NCBI RefSeq assembly: GCF_024585165.1
Contig: NZ_CP029008.1
Location: forward strand, 4,669,501-4,733,500
DNA: 64,000 nt
Reading direction: 5' to 3'
Source: Bradyrhizobium sp. WBOS07
GTDB taxonomy: Bacteria; Pseudomonadota; Alphaproteobacteria; Rhizobiales; Xanthobacteraceae
Notes under the pieces: model-generated
Told to the model about the DNA's origin: nothing
Database searches by the model: none
The model's input: the letters and a program-made list of their open reading frames with translations, nothing else
In this document: positions 13,795 through 22,668 of the stretch, piece after piece
How positions within the stretch are numbered: the first letter of the stretch is position 1
How the letters are laid out: the number at the start of each line of letters is the position of its first letter
Position numbers and translations under genes: made by a program

Positions 13795-14565
13795 TCAGCT
13801 CCGCGGATATCCCGCCGCTTCCAGGATCAGATTGGCCACCTGCTTCGGATGCGACACCAGCGAGAGATGGCCGGCGTCGAGCTCGATCGTGGTGGCGTTC
13901 ATGCGCTTGGCGAGGAAGCGCTCGAGATCGGGGTTGATGGTGTAGTCGTTCTTCGACACTGCGTACCAGCTCGGCTTGCTGCGCCATGCCGCTTCCGTGG
14001 TGCGGCCGGCGAAGATCGAGGCTGCGGTCGGCCACTGCACGGCATAGAGCTCCTTGGCCTGCTCAGGCTTCACGCCATTGGCAAAGTACTTCAGGAAGGC
14101 GTCTTCCGAAAGCTTGGTATAGCCATCGCGCTCGACGATGCCGGCGCGGACCGGACCGGTCGGAAACTGCTTCGACAGCGCGACGAAATCCTCGTTCGCA
14201 TCGGGCGCGCGGGCGGCGACATAGACGAGCCCAGTCACTTTCGGATCGGTGCCGACCTGGCTGATCACGGTGCCGCCCCAGGAATGCGCGACCAGCACCG
14301 TGGGACCATCCTGCTCGGCCAGCGCGCGCTTGGTCGCCTCGACGGAGTCGCTCAGCGACGACAGCGGATTCTGGACCGCGGTCACGTGCAGGCCTGCGGC
14401 CTGGAGGATCGGGATCACCTCCGACCAGCTCGAGCCGTCGGCCCAGGCACCGTGCACCAGCACGACGTTCTTGGCCTTTACCGTCTGCGACGTCTGGGCA
14501 TGGGCAAAGCTGATGGGAGCCGCCAAAAGGCTCGCGGCGACGAAAAGGCTGCGCCAGAAAGTCAT
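13795..14565 (-). CDS. Secreted alpha/beta hydrolase
   Basis: A 256-residue protein with a signal peptide (about 23 residues, ending FAHAQ). The hydrolase fold shows the oxyanion strand NVVLVHGAWADGSSW, the nucleophile elbow AHSWGG (Ser95) and the catalytic His in ELDAGHLSLVSHP. It belongs to the small single-domain esterase group related to salicylate-esterase and hydroxynitrile-lyase-type enzymes; the substrate cannot be inferred. ATG 14565 is chosen for the ACGGAG site upstream and because it gives a clean signal peptide. A terminator follows. Confidence 0.85.
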   Translation of the reverse strand: MTFWRSLFVAASLLAAPISFAHAQTSQTVKAKNVVLVHGAWADGSSWSEVIPILQAAGLHVTAVQNPLSSLSDSVEATKRALAEQDGPTVLVAHSWGGTVISQVGTDPKVTGLVYVAARAPDANEDFVALSKQFPTGPVRAGIVERDGYTKLSEDAFLKYFANGVKPEQAKELYAVQWPTAASIFAGRTTEAAWRSKPSWYAVSKNDYTINPDLERFLAKRMNATTIELDAGHLSLVSHPKQVANLILEAAGYPRS

Positions 14566-14657
14566 GATCGTTCTCCGTCTTGTTTTGGGGTCGATGCCCA
14601 AAGGACGGAGCGCGTGGCGGCCGCGTTACGCGTTCTCACCACTCTGTGATGCAGCGC

Positions 14658-14687
14658 AAAATAAAACGCCCCGGGGCACCGGGGCGT
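14658..14687 (-). terminator. Rho-independent terminator after hsp20
   Basis: The stem ACGCCCCGG/CCGGGGCGT at 14666-14687 is followed on the minus strand by TTTATTTT. It lies 27 bp beyond the hsp20 stop codon. Confidence 0.85.
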
Positions 14688-14713
14688 TTCGTAACCTGGA
14701 AGTGACGCGCGAT

Positions 14714-15187
14714 TTACGCGGCGGCTTGCGCGGCCGAGTTCTCGATCACCTGCGCCTTCGGGGCGCCGGTGTTGATCGCGATCTGTCGCGGCTTCTTCGC
14801 CTCGGGAATCTCGCGGACGAGGTCGACGTGAAGCAGCCCGTTCTCGAGCGAGGCGTCCTTCACCTGGACGAAGTCGGCGAGCTGGAAGGCGCGCTCGAAG
14901 GCACGCGCGGCGATGCCGCGGTACAACACTTCGTTCTTGCTGTTCTCGTTGGCGACCTTTTCGCCCTTGATCGTCAGCGTGTTTTCCTTCGCGACGATGG
15001 AGAGCTCGTCTTTGGCGAAACCCGAAACCGCAACGGTGATGCGGTAGGCGTTCTCGCCGGTGCGCTCGATGTTGTAGGGGGGATAACCGGGGCTGCTGCC
15101 GTCCGAACCGGCCTGGTCGAGCAGGCTGAAGAGGCGGTCGAAGCCGACGGTGGAACGATAGAACGGGGTGAGATCATAGCTACGCAT
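14714..15187 (-). CDS. Small heat-shock protein Hsp20 (alpha-crystallin family)
   Basis: A 157-residue protein. A short N-terminal arm (RSYDLTPFYRSTVGFDRLF) is followed by an alpha-crystallin domain starting YPPYNIERTGENAYRITVAVSGF and containing ENTLTIKGEK, and a C-terminal domain strand DASLENGLLHVDLVREIPE; the tail carries A-I-N where many sHsps have I-x-I. It forms oligomers that hold denatured proteins. The start is ATG 15187, just after a GGAGGA site within a predicted RNA thermometer. An RpoH-type promoter lies about 120 bp upstream and a terminator follows. Confidence 0.95.
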   Translation of the reverse strand: MRSYDLTPFYRSTVGFDRLFSLLDQAGSDGSSPGYPPYNIERTGENAYRITVAVSGFAKDELSIVAKENTLTIKGEKVANENSKNEVLYRGIAARAFERAFQLADFVQVKDASLENGLLHVDLVREIPEAKKPRQIAINTGAPKAQVIENSAAQAAA

Positions 15188-15299
15188 AGTCAAGTCCTCC
15201 ATTGAGCGACTGTTGGGTAACCCGCCCGCCAATCGGGCCGGGCTTTCATCTGTGTGCAGCCTGATGTTCCGGTTCCGAAACACTGGTAGCGGCCTGCAC
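15188..15299 (-). ncRNA. ROSE-type RNA thermometer in the hsp20 leader
   Basis: The leader of about 110 nucleotides folds into successive stems: GGCT/AGCC, GCCCG-N5-CGGGC, and a last hairpin in which TCGCT faces the ribosome-binding site GGAGGA. The TYGCT motif opposite the Shine-Dalgarno sequence is the hallmark of ROSE elements, which control small heat-shock genes in Bradyrhizobium and relatives by melting on heating. The match was made by eye, without a covariance model. Confidence 0.7.
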
Positions 15300-15306
15300 G
15301 AAGGTG

Positions 15307-15334
15307 ATATGGGTGGAACGAGACGGCGTTCAAG
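15307..15334 (-). promoter_or_regulatory. RpoH (sigma-32) promoter of hsp20
   Basis: Read on the minus strand, CTTGAA (15334-15329) and CCCATAT (15313-15307) are 15 bases apart, close to the alphaproteobacterial RpoH consensus CTTGAAA / CCCCATNT. Transcription would start near 15299, giving the thermometer leader described. Confidence 0.7.
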
Positions 15335-15407
15335 AGGGCGGCATTTGCGCCTTTTCGGCGCTTTGGCCCCTTGATTTGCAGCACTTCGCGCCCAAGCACC
15401 TCCAAAC

Positions 15408-16355
15408 ATGACGCTGGTCTCGATCCCGTCCAATCCCGTCCCCGAAAACGTCGTCAGCGGCACCATCAAGACCCCCGATGGCGTCGAGCTGCGCTTCGCA
15501 CGCTGGGCCCCGCCGGCGAACCGCAAGGGCACGGTCTGCGTCTTCACCGGGCGCAGCGAGCAGATCGAGAAATATTTCGAGACCGTGCGCGACCTGCGCG
15601 ACCGCGGCTTTGCGGTGGCGATGATCGACTGGCGCGGGCAGGGCCATTCCTCGCGCCGCCTGCGCGACCCGCGCAAGGGCTATGTGCGCGATTTCTCCGA
15701 TTTCGAGATCGACGTCGAGGCCTTCGTGCAGCAGGTGGTGCTGCCGGATTGCCCGCCGCCGTTCTTCGCGCTGGCCCATTCCATGGGCGGCACGGTGATG
15801 CTGCGGGTGGCGCATGCCGGCAAGCGCTGGTTCGACCGCATGGTGCTGTCGGCTCCGATGATCGACCTGCCCGGCCGCACCACCTCGTTTCCGGTGCGGG
15901 CGCTGCTGAAGACGATGCGCCTGCTCGGGCAGGGCGGCCGCTATGTCCCCGGCGGCAGCGACCGCCTCACCGGGCTCGACCCCTTCATCAACAATCCCGT
16001 GACCAGCGATCCCGTGCGCTATGCCCGCAATGCCGCGATCCTGGAGGAGGACCCGACGCTCGGCCTGGCGTCGCCGACCGTGGCCTGGGCCGATACCGCC
16101 TTCCGCGCCATGCAGACTTTCAAGCGCGCCAACTATCCCTCCGAGATCCGGCAGCCGATCCTGATGCTGGCGGCATCCAACGACACCGTGGTCTCGACCG
16201 CGGCGATCGAGGAATTCGCCTATCATCTTCGCGCCGGATCCCATCTCGTGATCGCCGGCGCCAAGCACGAGATCCTGCAGGAGCAGGATCGCTACCGCTC
16301 GCAGTTCTGGGCCGCCTTCGACGCCTTCGTGCCGGGCACGCCGCTGTTCAAGTGA
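15408..16355 (+). CDS. Lysophospholipase-like alpha/beta hydrolase (serine aminopeptidase S33 type)
   Basis: A 315-residue cytoplasmic protein. It has IDWRGQGHS near residue 73, the nucleophile elbow AHSMGG (Ser125), a catalytic Asp in LAASNDTVVS and a His in GAKHEIL, the usual order for monoacylglycerol-lipase/lysophospholipase proteins. It is divergent from the hsp20 gene; the 220 bp between them carry the heat-shock promoter and leader of hsp20. Lipid turnover is the likely role. Confidence 0.9.
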   Translation: MTLVSIPSNPVPENVVSGTIKTPDGVELRFARWAPPANRKGTVCVFTGRSEQIEKYFETVRDLRDRGFAVAMIDWRGQGHSSRRLRDPRKGYVRDFSDFEIDVEAFVQQVVLPDCPPPFFALAHSMGGTVMLRVAHAGKRWFDRMVLSAPMIDLPGRTTSFPVRALLKTMRLLGQGGRYVPGGSDRLTGLDPFINNPVTSDPVRYARNAAILEEDPTLGLASPTVAWADTAFRAMQTFKRANYPSEIRQPILMLAASNDTVVSTAAIEEFAYHLRAGSHLVIAGAKHEILQEQDRYRSQFWAAFDAFVPGTPLFK

Positions 16356-16383
16356 GGAGAGGCGCGTCATCGCGCCACAAACT

Positions 16384-16471
16384 CCGTCATGCCCGGGCTC
16401 GTCCCGGGCATCCACGGTCTTTGTGCCGCGGAGCAAGGCGTGGATGGCCGGGACAAGCCCGGCCATGACGG
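16384..16471. repeat. Palindromic intergenic repeat, family D
   Basis: Arms CCGTCATGCCCGGGCT and CATCCACG on the left are mirrored by CGTGGATG and AGCCCGGCCATGACGG on the right. It separates the convergent lipase and di-haem genes. Confidence 0.85.
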
Positions 16472-16492
16472 CGATGAAGATCTCTGGCAGCG

Positions 16493-19252
16493 TTAAAGCG
16501 TCTTCAGATACTCGATCAGGTCGTAGCGCTCGGCGTCGTCCTTGAATGCGCGGCCGATGACGCCCGGCCGTTTCGGCTCGCCGTCCTTGCGCTCGAAGGA
16601 ATGGCCGAGCACGCTGTTGCCCTGGATCGGCTTGCCGTCGGATCCCGTCGCAGAGAACTCCGTTTCACCCGTCTTGCACGTTTCGTTTGCGGTGACCGCA
16701 AAGCCGACGGTCACGGGATCATAGTCGCGGCGGCCCATGCAGAACCTGGTCGGGCGCTCGCTTGCCGGCTTCAGCAGCCAGTACAGCGAGGGCACCGAGC
16801 CGTTGTGCAGATAGGGAGCCGTGGCCCAGATCCCGTTCAGCGGCCGCGCGCGATAGCGCGGATCGGGCGCCGGATTGAGACAGTTCTTCCGCGCCAGATT
16901 CCACAACCTCGCCCGCTCGGCGTCCGAGACCTTCTCGTCGTCCATCCATTTGCGGGCGACCAGGTCGACCACCGTCATGAGGCCGAGCGCATAGACCATC
17001 TCGTTGGGCGATTTGCTCGCGGTCGGGACCTCGCATTGCCACCATGTCTGGAGGTCGGCCGTGTTCACCTTCAGGAAGCTCGGCACGTCGACGATCCTGT
17101 TGCTGAGAATCAGGGACTGCTCGGGATCCGTGTTGATCTCCTTGAGTGGAATCGTCACCGCGTTCAGGACCTTGCTGTCGCCGCTCGGCTCCCAATGCTT
17201 CGATGACCAGAAAGCGTCGGTGTTGACGGCCGGAAGGTGACATCCGGAACACATCTCCTCGTAGATCTTGCGGCCGTTGTCGGCCTTCTTCTGATCGATC
17301 CTCCAGGCGTCACCGAGGATCTGCGACGGCCATTGCGGCGCGAGCAGACCGCCGAACGTCTTGTTGGGCCCGGGCGATTTGAACGGATCGGGGCCCCTCA
17401 GCATGTCCTCGATCCAGCCGAGCGTCCTGATGTTCACCGAGGAGCGCCAAATCCTCTCCTCGGGATAAGCGTCGGACAGGTTGAGCAGCGCGGTCACGCC
17501 GAGCGCTTCGCCGGCGTTGCGGATCAACGGCTGCTCGATCGAGGCGTCGTACTGGGCGAACTTGAACCACGGCACGGTCCAGATCGCGGGGTAGCTGACC
17601 GGCGCGTCCTGGGCGTGCAGGTTCTTCTCGAAGCCCTTGACCCCGCTCAGCGCCAGATCCTGCGAGAAGACCTGGTTGCCGATGCGGTTGAGGGCATCGA
17701 GGCGGCCGAACCCTTCGACGGTGTCTTGCTGCTCCTTGCCGTCCCAGGTCTTCTTGCCCTCGATCGTCGCCTCGTAGGTCTTTTGCCAGTCGATCAGGAA
17801 GGTGCCGATCGCGCTGAGCTTCTGCTTGAGCGCGGCGCGGTCCGTCTTGCTGGCATTGGGGCCGAGCACGCGATCGGCAAAGCGCTGGAAGCGGAACGGG
17901 ACATACAGCGTATAGGCGATCGACAGGCCGGTGGAGAGCTCCAGCTTCTTCAGGTCGGTCATGGCCGGGCCGCCGTCGAAGCGGACGTCCACGCCCTGGT
18001 AATGGATCTGGCCGGTGTGGCAGGCCGCGCAGGTCAGCCCGATCATGTCGTTCTCGCGGCGGCCGGTCGCGGGATCGACGACGCCGGTCATCCGCGCGAA
18101 GCCGACCGGCAGGCCGTCGACATTCTCCGCCGGCGTCCACCTGGTCGACCAGTCCGGCACCTGCGTCGTCTCGTAGACATTGGCGTAGCCGAAGCGGCGC
18201 AATGTCGTCGTGTCGGTCTGGATCGACTGCGGACTCGGAATGAAGCCGAAGCCTTCGAGATAGCCGCTGTCTTTCATCAGGCCCGGCTTCGAGAACAGAT
18301 GCAGGCGCGGCTGTTCCAGCGCCACGAACCACTCATAGGGAACCGGAAAGGTCGCGGTGCCCTGGCTGGCATGATGGAACCAGTGCCGGTCCTTCAGCGA
18401 CCAGTTTTGCTCGAGCCAGAAGGCGGCCTTCGTTTCCGGCACTGCAGGCAAGGGCGGCGGCAGAAGGTTCACGAGGATGCCCTTCTGGGGCAGCATGGCG
18501 CGGACCTGGTTGGGGAATTCGGCGACCGCGACGAGGGCGACGAGACCAATGGCGATCAGCACGGCCGCCAGCTTGAGGGCGCCCCGCACGACGCGCTGGC
18601 AGGTCGACAGCACCGGCGGGACCAGAAGCTGGTTGATGCGCGCAGGGAATTGGCGCTCGTTGAACAGCGTGCGCACGTCGGCGACGCTGAGATAGCGATT
18701 CTCGCCTGTCCCCTTGCCGATGATCTTCAGGAGGATCGGCCATTCGAACTTCATCAGCAGCGGGTAGTACCAGCGCGCAGCGCTGCCGGCGCGCTTGAGA
18801 TTGTCGCGCATGAAGAGCTTGATGTCCGAGGCGTTGAGGCCGAGCTCGGAGCCGCCGTTCGGATCGGTGTAGGTCCGGCCGAAGCTCGCGAGCCGCGTAA
18901 TCTCGTCCTCGTTGACCTTGCCGTCGACGCCGAGGATGCGCGAGCCGGCGCCGTGCTTGTCCAGCGGACCGTCGCGCAGCGCGTCGAGCTGCGCGCCCGA
19001 GAAGATGCTCTTCAGGATGTGCTTGAAGCCGTTGGCGATCAGCGCAACGCCGCGGACCTGGAGGCGGGCAGAGGCTTTCTTCAGCCCGGTCTCGCCGGTC
19101 GCATTCGCGATCGTCTCCGAGAGCTTGCCGAGCGGGACAGTGCCGCCCTCGACGAAACCTTCGCCGACGAGGCCGCGCAGGAACGGGCATGGATTGTTCG
19201 GCGACACCGGGATCGAGGGATCGAAGGGAGGCTTCGAGGCGGGATCGTGCAT
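16493..19252 (-). CDS. Membrane-anchored di-haem RoxA-like cytochrome with extra N-terminal domain
   Basis: A 919-residue protein. Residues 1-220 are an N-terminal domain that begins NNPCPFLRGLVGEGF (Cys22), reminiscent of the PCP region of heme-thiolate peroxidases. A single membrane span lies at about 225-245. The rest resembles the RoxA-like di-haem cytochrome c/peroxidase family, with haem motifs CAACH (408-412) and CSGCH (668-672) and the conserved LNGIWATAPYLHNGSVPSLYWLL. Such proteins sit in the periplasm and act as peroxidases or dioxygenases. The placement of the two haem motifs beyond the membrane span fits a periplasmic catalytic part and a cytoplasmic N-terminal part. ATG 19252 has AGGA upstream; the longer form from 19318 is less likely. 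No electron-transfer partner gene is adjacent. Confidence 0.8.
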   Translation of the reverse strand: MHDPASKPPFDPSIPVSPNNPCPFLRGLVGEGFVEGGTVPLGKLSETIANATGETGLKKASARLQVRGVALIANGFKHILKSIFSGAQLDALRDGPLDKHGAGSRILGVDGKVNEDEITRLASFGRTYTDPNGGSELGLNASDIKLFMRDNLKRAGSAARWYYPLLMKFEWPILLKIIGKGTGENRYLSVADVRTLFNERQFPARINQLLVPPVLSTCQRVVRGALKLAAVLIAIGLVALVAVAEFPNQVRAMLPQKGILVNLLPPPLPAVPETKAAFWLEQNWSLKDRHWFHHASQGTATFPVPYEWFVALEQPRLHLFSKPGLMKDSGYLEGFGFIPSPQSIQTDTTTLRRFGYANVYETTQVPDWSTRWTPAENVDGLPVGFARMTGVVDPATGRRENDMIGLTCAACHTGQIHYQGVDVRFDGGPAMTDLKKLELSTGLSIAYTLYVPFRFQRFADRVLGPNASKTDRAALKQKLSAIGTFLIDWQKTYEATIEGKKTWDGKEQQDTVEGFGRLDALNRIGNQVFSQDLALSGVKGFEKNLHAQDAPVSYPAIWTVPWFKFAQYDASIEQPLIRNAGEALGVTALLNLSDAYPEERIWRSSVNIRTLGWIEDMLRGPDPFKSPGPNKTFGGLLAPQWPSQILGDAWRIDQKKADNGRKIYEEMCSGCHLPAVNTDAFWSSKHWEPSGDSKVLNAVTIPLKEINTDPEQSLILSNRIVDVPSFLKVNTADLQTWWQCEVPTASKSPNEMVYALGLMTVVDLVARKWMDDEKVSDAERARLWNLARKNCLNPAPDPRYRARPLNGIWATAPYLHNGSVPSLYWLLKPASERPTRFCMGRRDYDPVTVGFAVTANETCKTGETEFSATGSDGKPIQGNSVLGHSFERKDGEPKRPGVIGRAFKDDAERYDLIEYLKTL

Positions 19253-19434
19253 GGCCCAAATCCTGAAAACAGCGAATCGTGAAATGGCGCGCCGATCAAG
19301 CGCGGAAAGTCCTAACAAACCGACAGCACAATATACTACTTCAGCGTGTGACGAAGTGTGGCCGATTTCACTGTCGTGTCAATAAGAGCAGGCGTGAGGC
19401 CGCCAAGGACCGGAATGGTGTCCCCTGGCGCCCG

Positions 19435-21231
19435 TCAGGACTCGGCGGCGCGTTTGACGTCGCTCTGCACCAGGGTCAGCTTGCCGAGCGGCACGCCGGC
19501 CTTCAGCAGGCCCTCGCGATAATGGGCGAGATGTTCGGGCTTCTTCCAATGGAAATTGCGCAGGTGGCGGTCGACGTTGAGGGTCGGGTAGTTGCTCATC
19601 AGCACGTGGGCGGCTTCGCTCGCCTCGTCGCTTCGCCCCAGCTGCGCCAACGCGGCGGCACGAATCGCCAGCGCCTGCATGTGGTTGGGGTTGATGTAGA
19701 GCTGCTCGCGCGCCCATGACAGGGTCGCGTCATATTGGCGCAACAGATAATGGCTGAACGCGTTCAGCGCCGCCCATTGGTAGCGCGGGTCGCTGTTGTC
19801 GCGTTGCGACGCCATTGAAAACAGCTCGATCGCCTCGCGGTGCTCGCCGATGACGAAATGGCAGATGCCGAGCACGCCGCGTGCGCCGTTGTCGTAGGGG
19901 TTCAGCGCGACGGCACGCTTGGCGGCGTCCATTGCGGCCTCGTAATGGCCCTCCATGGCGTGGACCCAGGACAGGATCGAGAACGCGAAGGAGGAGCGCG
20001 GATCGAGCCGGACGCTGGTTTCGGCGAGGTTCATCGCCTCCGCCCACATCTCCCGGGTGCCCTTGACCCAGCCGAACTGGATGCTCTGGATCTGGATCGT
20101 GGCGAGATAAGCGTGCGCGATCGACAGTTTGGGATCGAGGCGGATGGCCTCGCGAAACAGGTCGATGGCGGCGGCCGAGTCTTCCTGGGTCAGCCGGTAA
20201 TAGTGCGACAATCCCTTGAGAAAACGGTCCCAGGCGGTCACGTCCGTCGACAGGCGCGCCGGCGCGGACGCTTCGGCCCGGACGATCTCGGTGGCGATGG
20301 CGGCGGACAGGTTGGTGGTGATCTCGTCCTGCATCGCGAACAGGTCGCCGATGTCGCGGTCGTAGCGCCCGGTCCAGAGCTGCTCGCCGGTCTCCGGCGC
20401 GATCAGCTCGGCGGTGACGCGGATCTTGGCGCCGGCGCGACGCACCGAGCCTTGGATCAGATAGGTGGCGTCGATCTCGCGCGCGATCAGGCGCGTGCTG
20501 GTGTTCTTGCCCTTGAAAGCGAAGGTCGAGTTGCGACTCAGCACGCGATAGAAGGATTGCAGCGACAATGCGTGGATCAGATCCTCGGTGAGGCCGTCGG
20601 AGAAATATTCGTCCTGGGCGTCGCTGAGATTGGCGAAGGGCAGCACGCCGACGATCGCGGTGCGGTACTGTTGCGAGAGGGCGGATGCTTCGCGGAGCTC
20701 GGGGGCGAGCGCCGGGGCGCCCTCGGGCGTCCAGGTAAAGACGCCGATCGGATCCTTGATGTTCTTGAAGCGGTGGTTGCCGGCATCGACCAGCGGCACG
20801 GTGAGATGCTTGCTGGCCTCGCGGAAGGCTTTGGCCGAGATGGCGAAGCCGCCGGGGCTCGCCACCGATTCCAGGCGGACGGCGATGTTGACATCGTCGC
20901 CGAACACCTCGTCGTCGTCGGCGATGACGTCGCCCATGTGGATGCCGAGTCGGAACTGCATGGCGCGGTCGGCGGGCAGATGATGGTTGCGCTCCGCCAT
21001 CACCGTCTGCATCGCGATCGCGGCTTCGGTGGCGCCGACGATGGAGGCGAATTCCAGCAGGAAGCCGTCGCCGGTGTTCTTCACGACGCGGCCGCCGTGA
21101 TTGAGGATGATGGGGTGGATCGCGGCACGATGGGCCTTGAAGGCAGCATGGGTACCGGCCTCGTCGCTGCCCATCATGCGCGAATAGCCGGCGACATCGG
21201 CGCAGACAATGGCAGCCAGACGTCTTTCCAT
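19435..21231 (-). CDS. Class III adenylate cyclase with TolB-like and TPR regions
   Basis: A 598-residue cytoplasmic protein. The class III cyclase domain covers about residues 1-175 (VCADVAGYSRMM with the first metal Asp; NTGDGFLLEF with the second). A TolB-like N-terminal-type domain follows (about 205-330: VGVLPFANLSDAQDEYFSDGLTEDL, ATYLIQGSVRRAG), then tetratricopeptide-like helices to the C terminus (FLKGLSHYYRLTQEDSAAAIDLFREAIRLDPKL and repeats). This architecture is very common in Bradyrhizobium; it makes cAMP in response to an unknown signal. ATG 21231 fits the usual family start MERRLAAI. Confidence 0.9.
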   Translation of the reverse strand: MERRLAAIVCADVAGYSRMMGSDEAGTHAAFKAHRAAIHPIILNHGGRVVKNTGDGFLLEFASIVGATEAAIAMQTVMAERNHHLPADRAMQFRLGIHMGDVIADDDEVFGDDVNIAVRLESVASPGGFAISAKAFREASKHLTVPLVDAGNHRFKNIKDPIGVFTWTPEGAPALAPELREASALSQQYRTAIVGVLPFANLSDAQDEYFSDGLTEDLIHALSLQSFYRVLSRNSTFAFKGKNTSTRLIAREIDATYLIQGSVRRAGAKIRVTAELIAPETGEQLWTGRYDRDIGDLFAMQDEITTNLSAAIATEIVRAEASAPARLSTDVTAWDRFLKGLSHYYRLTQEDSAAAIDLFREAIRLDPKLSIAHAYLATIQIQSIQFGWVKGTREMWAEAMNLAETSVRLDPRSSFAFSILSWVHAMEGHYEAAMDAAKRAVALNPYDNGARGVLGICHFVIGEHREAIELFSMASQRDNSDPRYQWAALNAFSHYLLRQYDATLSWAREQLYINPNHMQALAIRAAALAQLGRSDEASEAAHVLMSNYPTLNVDRHLRNFHWKKPEHLAHYREGLLKAGVPLGKLTLVQSDVKRAAES

Positions 21232-21451
21232 ATTCTCGCAGCTCCAAGGGAGGACAGACCGGCCACGGCGTGGCAGTCGCCTCGAATCCCGCATTTCAAG
21301 AACCCTGCCTTTATAGAGCACATGCAGCCGGGCGATAGTAGGATCCGCATTGCAAATTCGAGGTAAATCCCACGCAGTTCCGGCGGTGGACGGCGCGGGA
21401 CGAACCGACTAAGTGGTGGCGACCGCCCGGACGGCGGCAGGGACACTTCGC

Positions 21452-22084
21452 ATGCTGGGCATTCACGAGATCTGGCTGTTCATCCTGTCGGGGGTGCTGC
21501 TCAACGTTACGCCCGGGCCCGATTCCGTCTACGTCATCGGCCGCAGCATGCAGATGGGCTGGCGGGGCGGCGCCGCCGCCGCCTTCGGCATCAGTTGCGG
21601 CTGTTTCGTCCATGTTGCGGCCGCGGCGATCGGCCTTTCGGCCCTGCTGATGGCCTCGTCGACCGCCTTCTCGATCCTGAAGCTGGTCGGTGCGGCCTAT
21701 CTCGTCCTGACCGGGCTTCAGATGCTTTGGTCGCGCCCGGTGCTGGCGGCGGCGATCGACGATCCGGTGCGCAGCTCGCTGCGGCGGGTCTTCCTCCAGG
21801 GCGTCTTCACCAACGCGCTCAATCCCAAGGTCGCGCTGTTCTTCCTGGCCTTCCTGCCGCAATTCGTCGCAGCCGATGCGCCGCACAAGCCGCTCGCCTT
21901 CCTGACGCTCGGACTGATCTTCATCTTTACGGGAACGCTGTGGTGCCTGGTGCTGGCGGCGTTCGCGGCGAAAGCCGCCCACCGGCTGCGCCAGTCCGAG
22001 GGCGCGATCGCCTGGGTCAACCGCGCGCTCGGCGGCCTGTTCATCTATCTCGGCATCCGCGTCGCCATGCTGGAGAGCCGGTAG
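21452..22084 (+). CDS. LysE family exporter
   Basis: A 210-residue membrane protein with about six hydrophobic segments. It starts LGIHEIWLFILSGVLLNVTPGPD, where the NVTPGPD motif is the hallmark of LysE/RhtB amino-acid exporters, and has the second family motif around GVFTNALNPKVALFFLAFLP. It exports amino acids or related small molecules. ATG 21452 is used; an upstream in-frame start at 21413 would add residues outside the family alignment. Confidence 0.9.
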   Translation: MLGIHEIWLFILSGVLLNVTPGPDSVYVIGRSMQMGWRGGAAAAFGISCGCFVHVAAAAIGLSALLMASSTAFSILKLVGAAYLVLTGLQMLWSRPVLAAAIDDPVRSSLRRVFLQGVFTNALNPKVALFFLAFLPQFVAADAPHKPLAFLTLGLIFIFTGTLWCLVLAAFAAKAAHRLRQSEGAIAWVNRALGGLFIYLGIRVAMLESR

Positions 22085-22216
22085 CTCGTTCGAATGGATG
22101 AGGGATGAGTAGGGTGGGCAAAGGCGCACTTGCGCCGTGCCCACCACCTCTCTCGGTCACAAAAGATACGTGGGCACGCTTCGCTTTGCCCACCCACATT
22201 CTCGTTCGAACGGATG
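22085..22216. repeat. Family E palindrome flanked by 16-bp direct repeats
   Basis: The core at about 22110-22196 has arms GGGTGGGCAAAGGCGC and its partner around CGCTTTGCCCACCC. It is bracketed by CTCGTTCGAATGGATG (22085-22100) and CTCGTTCGAACGGATG (22201-22216), which match in 15 of 16 positions. Flanking direct repeats suggest insertion or duplication. A second family E copy at 63685 lacks such flanks. Confidence 0.7.
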
Positions 22217-22255
22217 CGATGCGGCCCGATCGAGGCCGCTTCCCGGGAGGTTTCG

Positions 22256-22666
22256 ATGATTCGTGGAAGCTGCCTGTGCGGTGCCGTGCGTTTCGAGATC
22301 GACCAGGTGCGTGCGCTGACGCACTGCCATTGCGCCAATTGCCGCAAGCTGGCCGGCGCCGCCTTCGCGACCTACGCCCATGTCGATGCCGACAAGTTTC
22401 GTTTCGTCGCGGGTGAGGACGCGACCGTGGCTTACGAATCCTCGCCGGGCAGTTTCCGCCATCGCTGCAAGACCTGCGGTTGCCCGACGCCGGGCAAGGC
22501 GAGCTATCTTCCGACCATCAGCGTTCCCGCCGGCCTGCTCGACGACGACCCGGAAGTCCGGCCTCGCCTGCACGTCTTCACCTCCTCGCGCGCGCCATGG
22601 TGGACGATCACGGACGATCTGCCTCAGCACGAGAAATGGGTGCCCGGCTACGAGCCGAAATCGTAG
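22256..22666 (+). CDS. GFA (glutathione-dependent formaldehyde-activating) family protein
   Basis: A 136-residue protein of the GFA/CENP-V zinc fold. The Cys sets are all present: CLCG near residue 6, CHCANCR near residue 24 and CKTCGC near residue 71. Family members are zinc proteins; some speed the reaction of formaldehyde with glutathione but most are uncharacterised. ATG 22256 has GGGAGG upstream. It converges with the TauE gene with only 2 bp between the stops. Confidence 0.9.
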   Translation: MIRGSCLCGAVRFEIDQVRALTHCHCANCRKLAGAAFATYAHVDADKFRFVAGEDATVAYESSPGSFRHRCKTCGCPTPGKASYLPTISVPAGLLDDDPEVRPRLHVFTSSRAPWWTITDDLPQHEKWVPGYEPKS

Positions 22667-22668
22667 GT

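Noticed and set aside
17237..19282. Long plus-strand frame opposite the di-haem protein
   Set aside because: Same type of composition artefact; the minus strand carries two haem motifs and a membrane helix.
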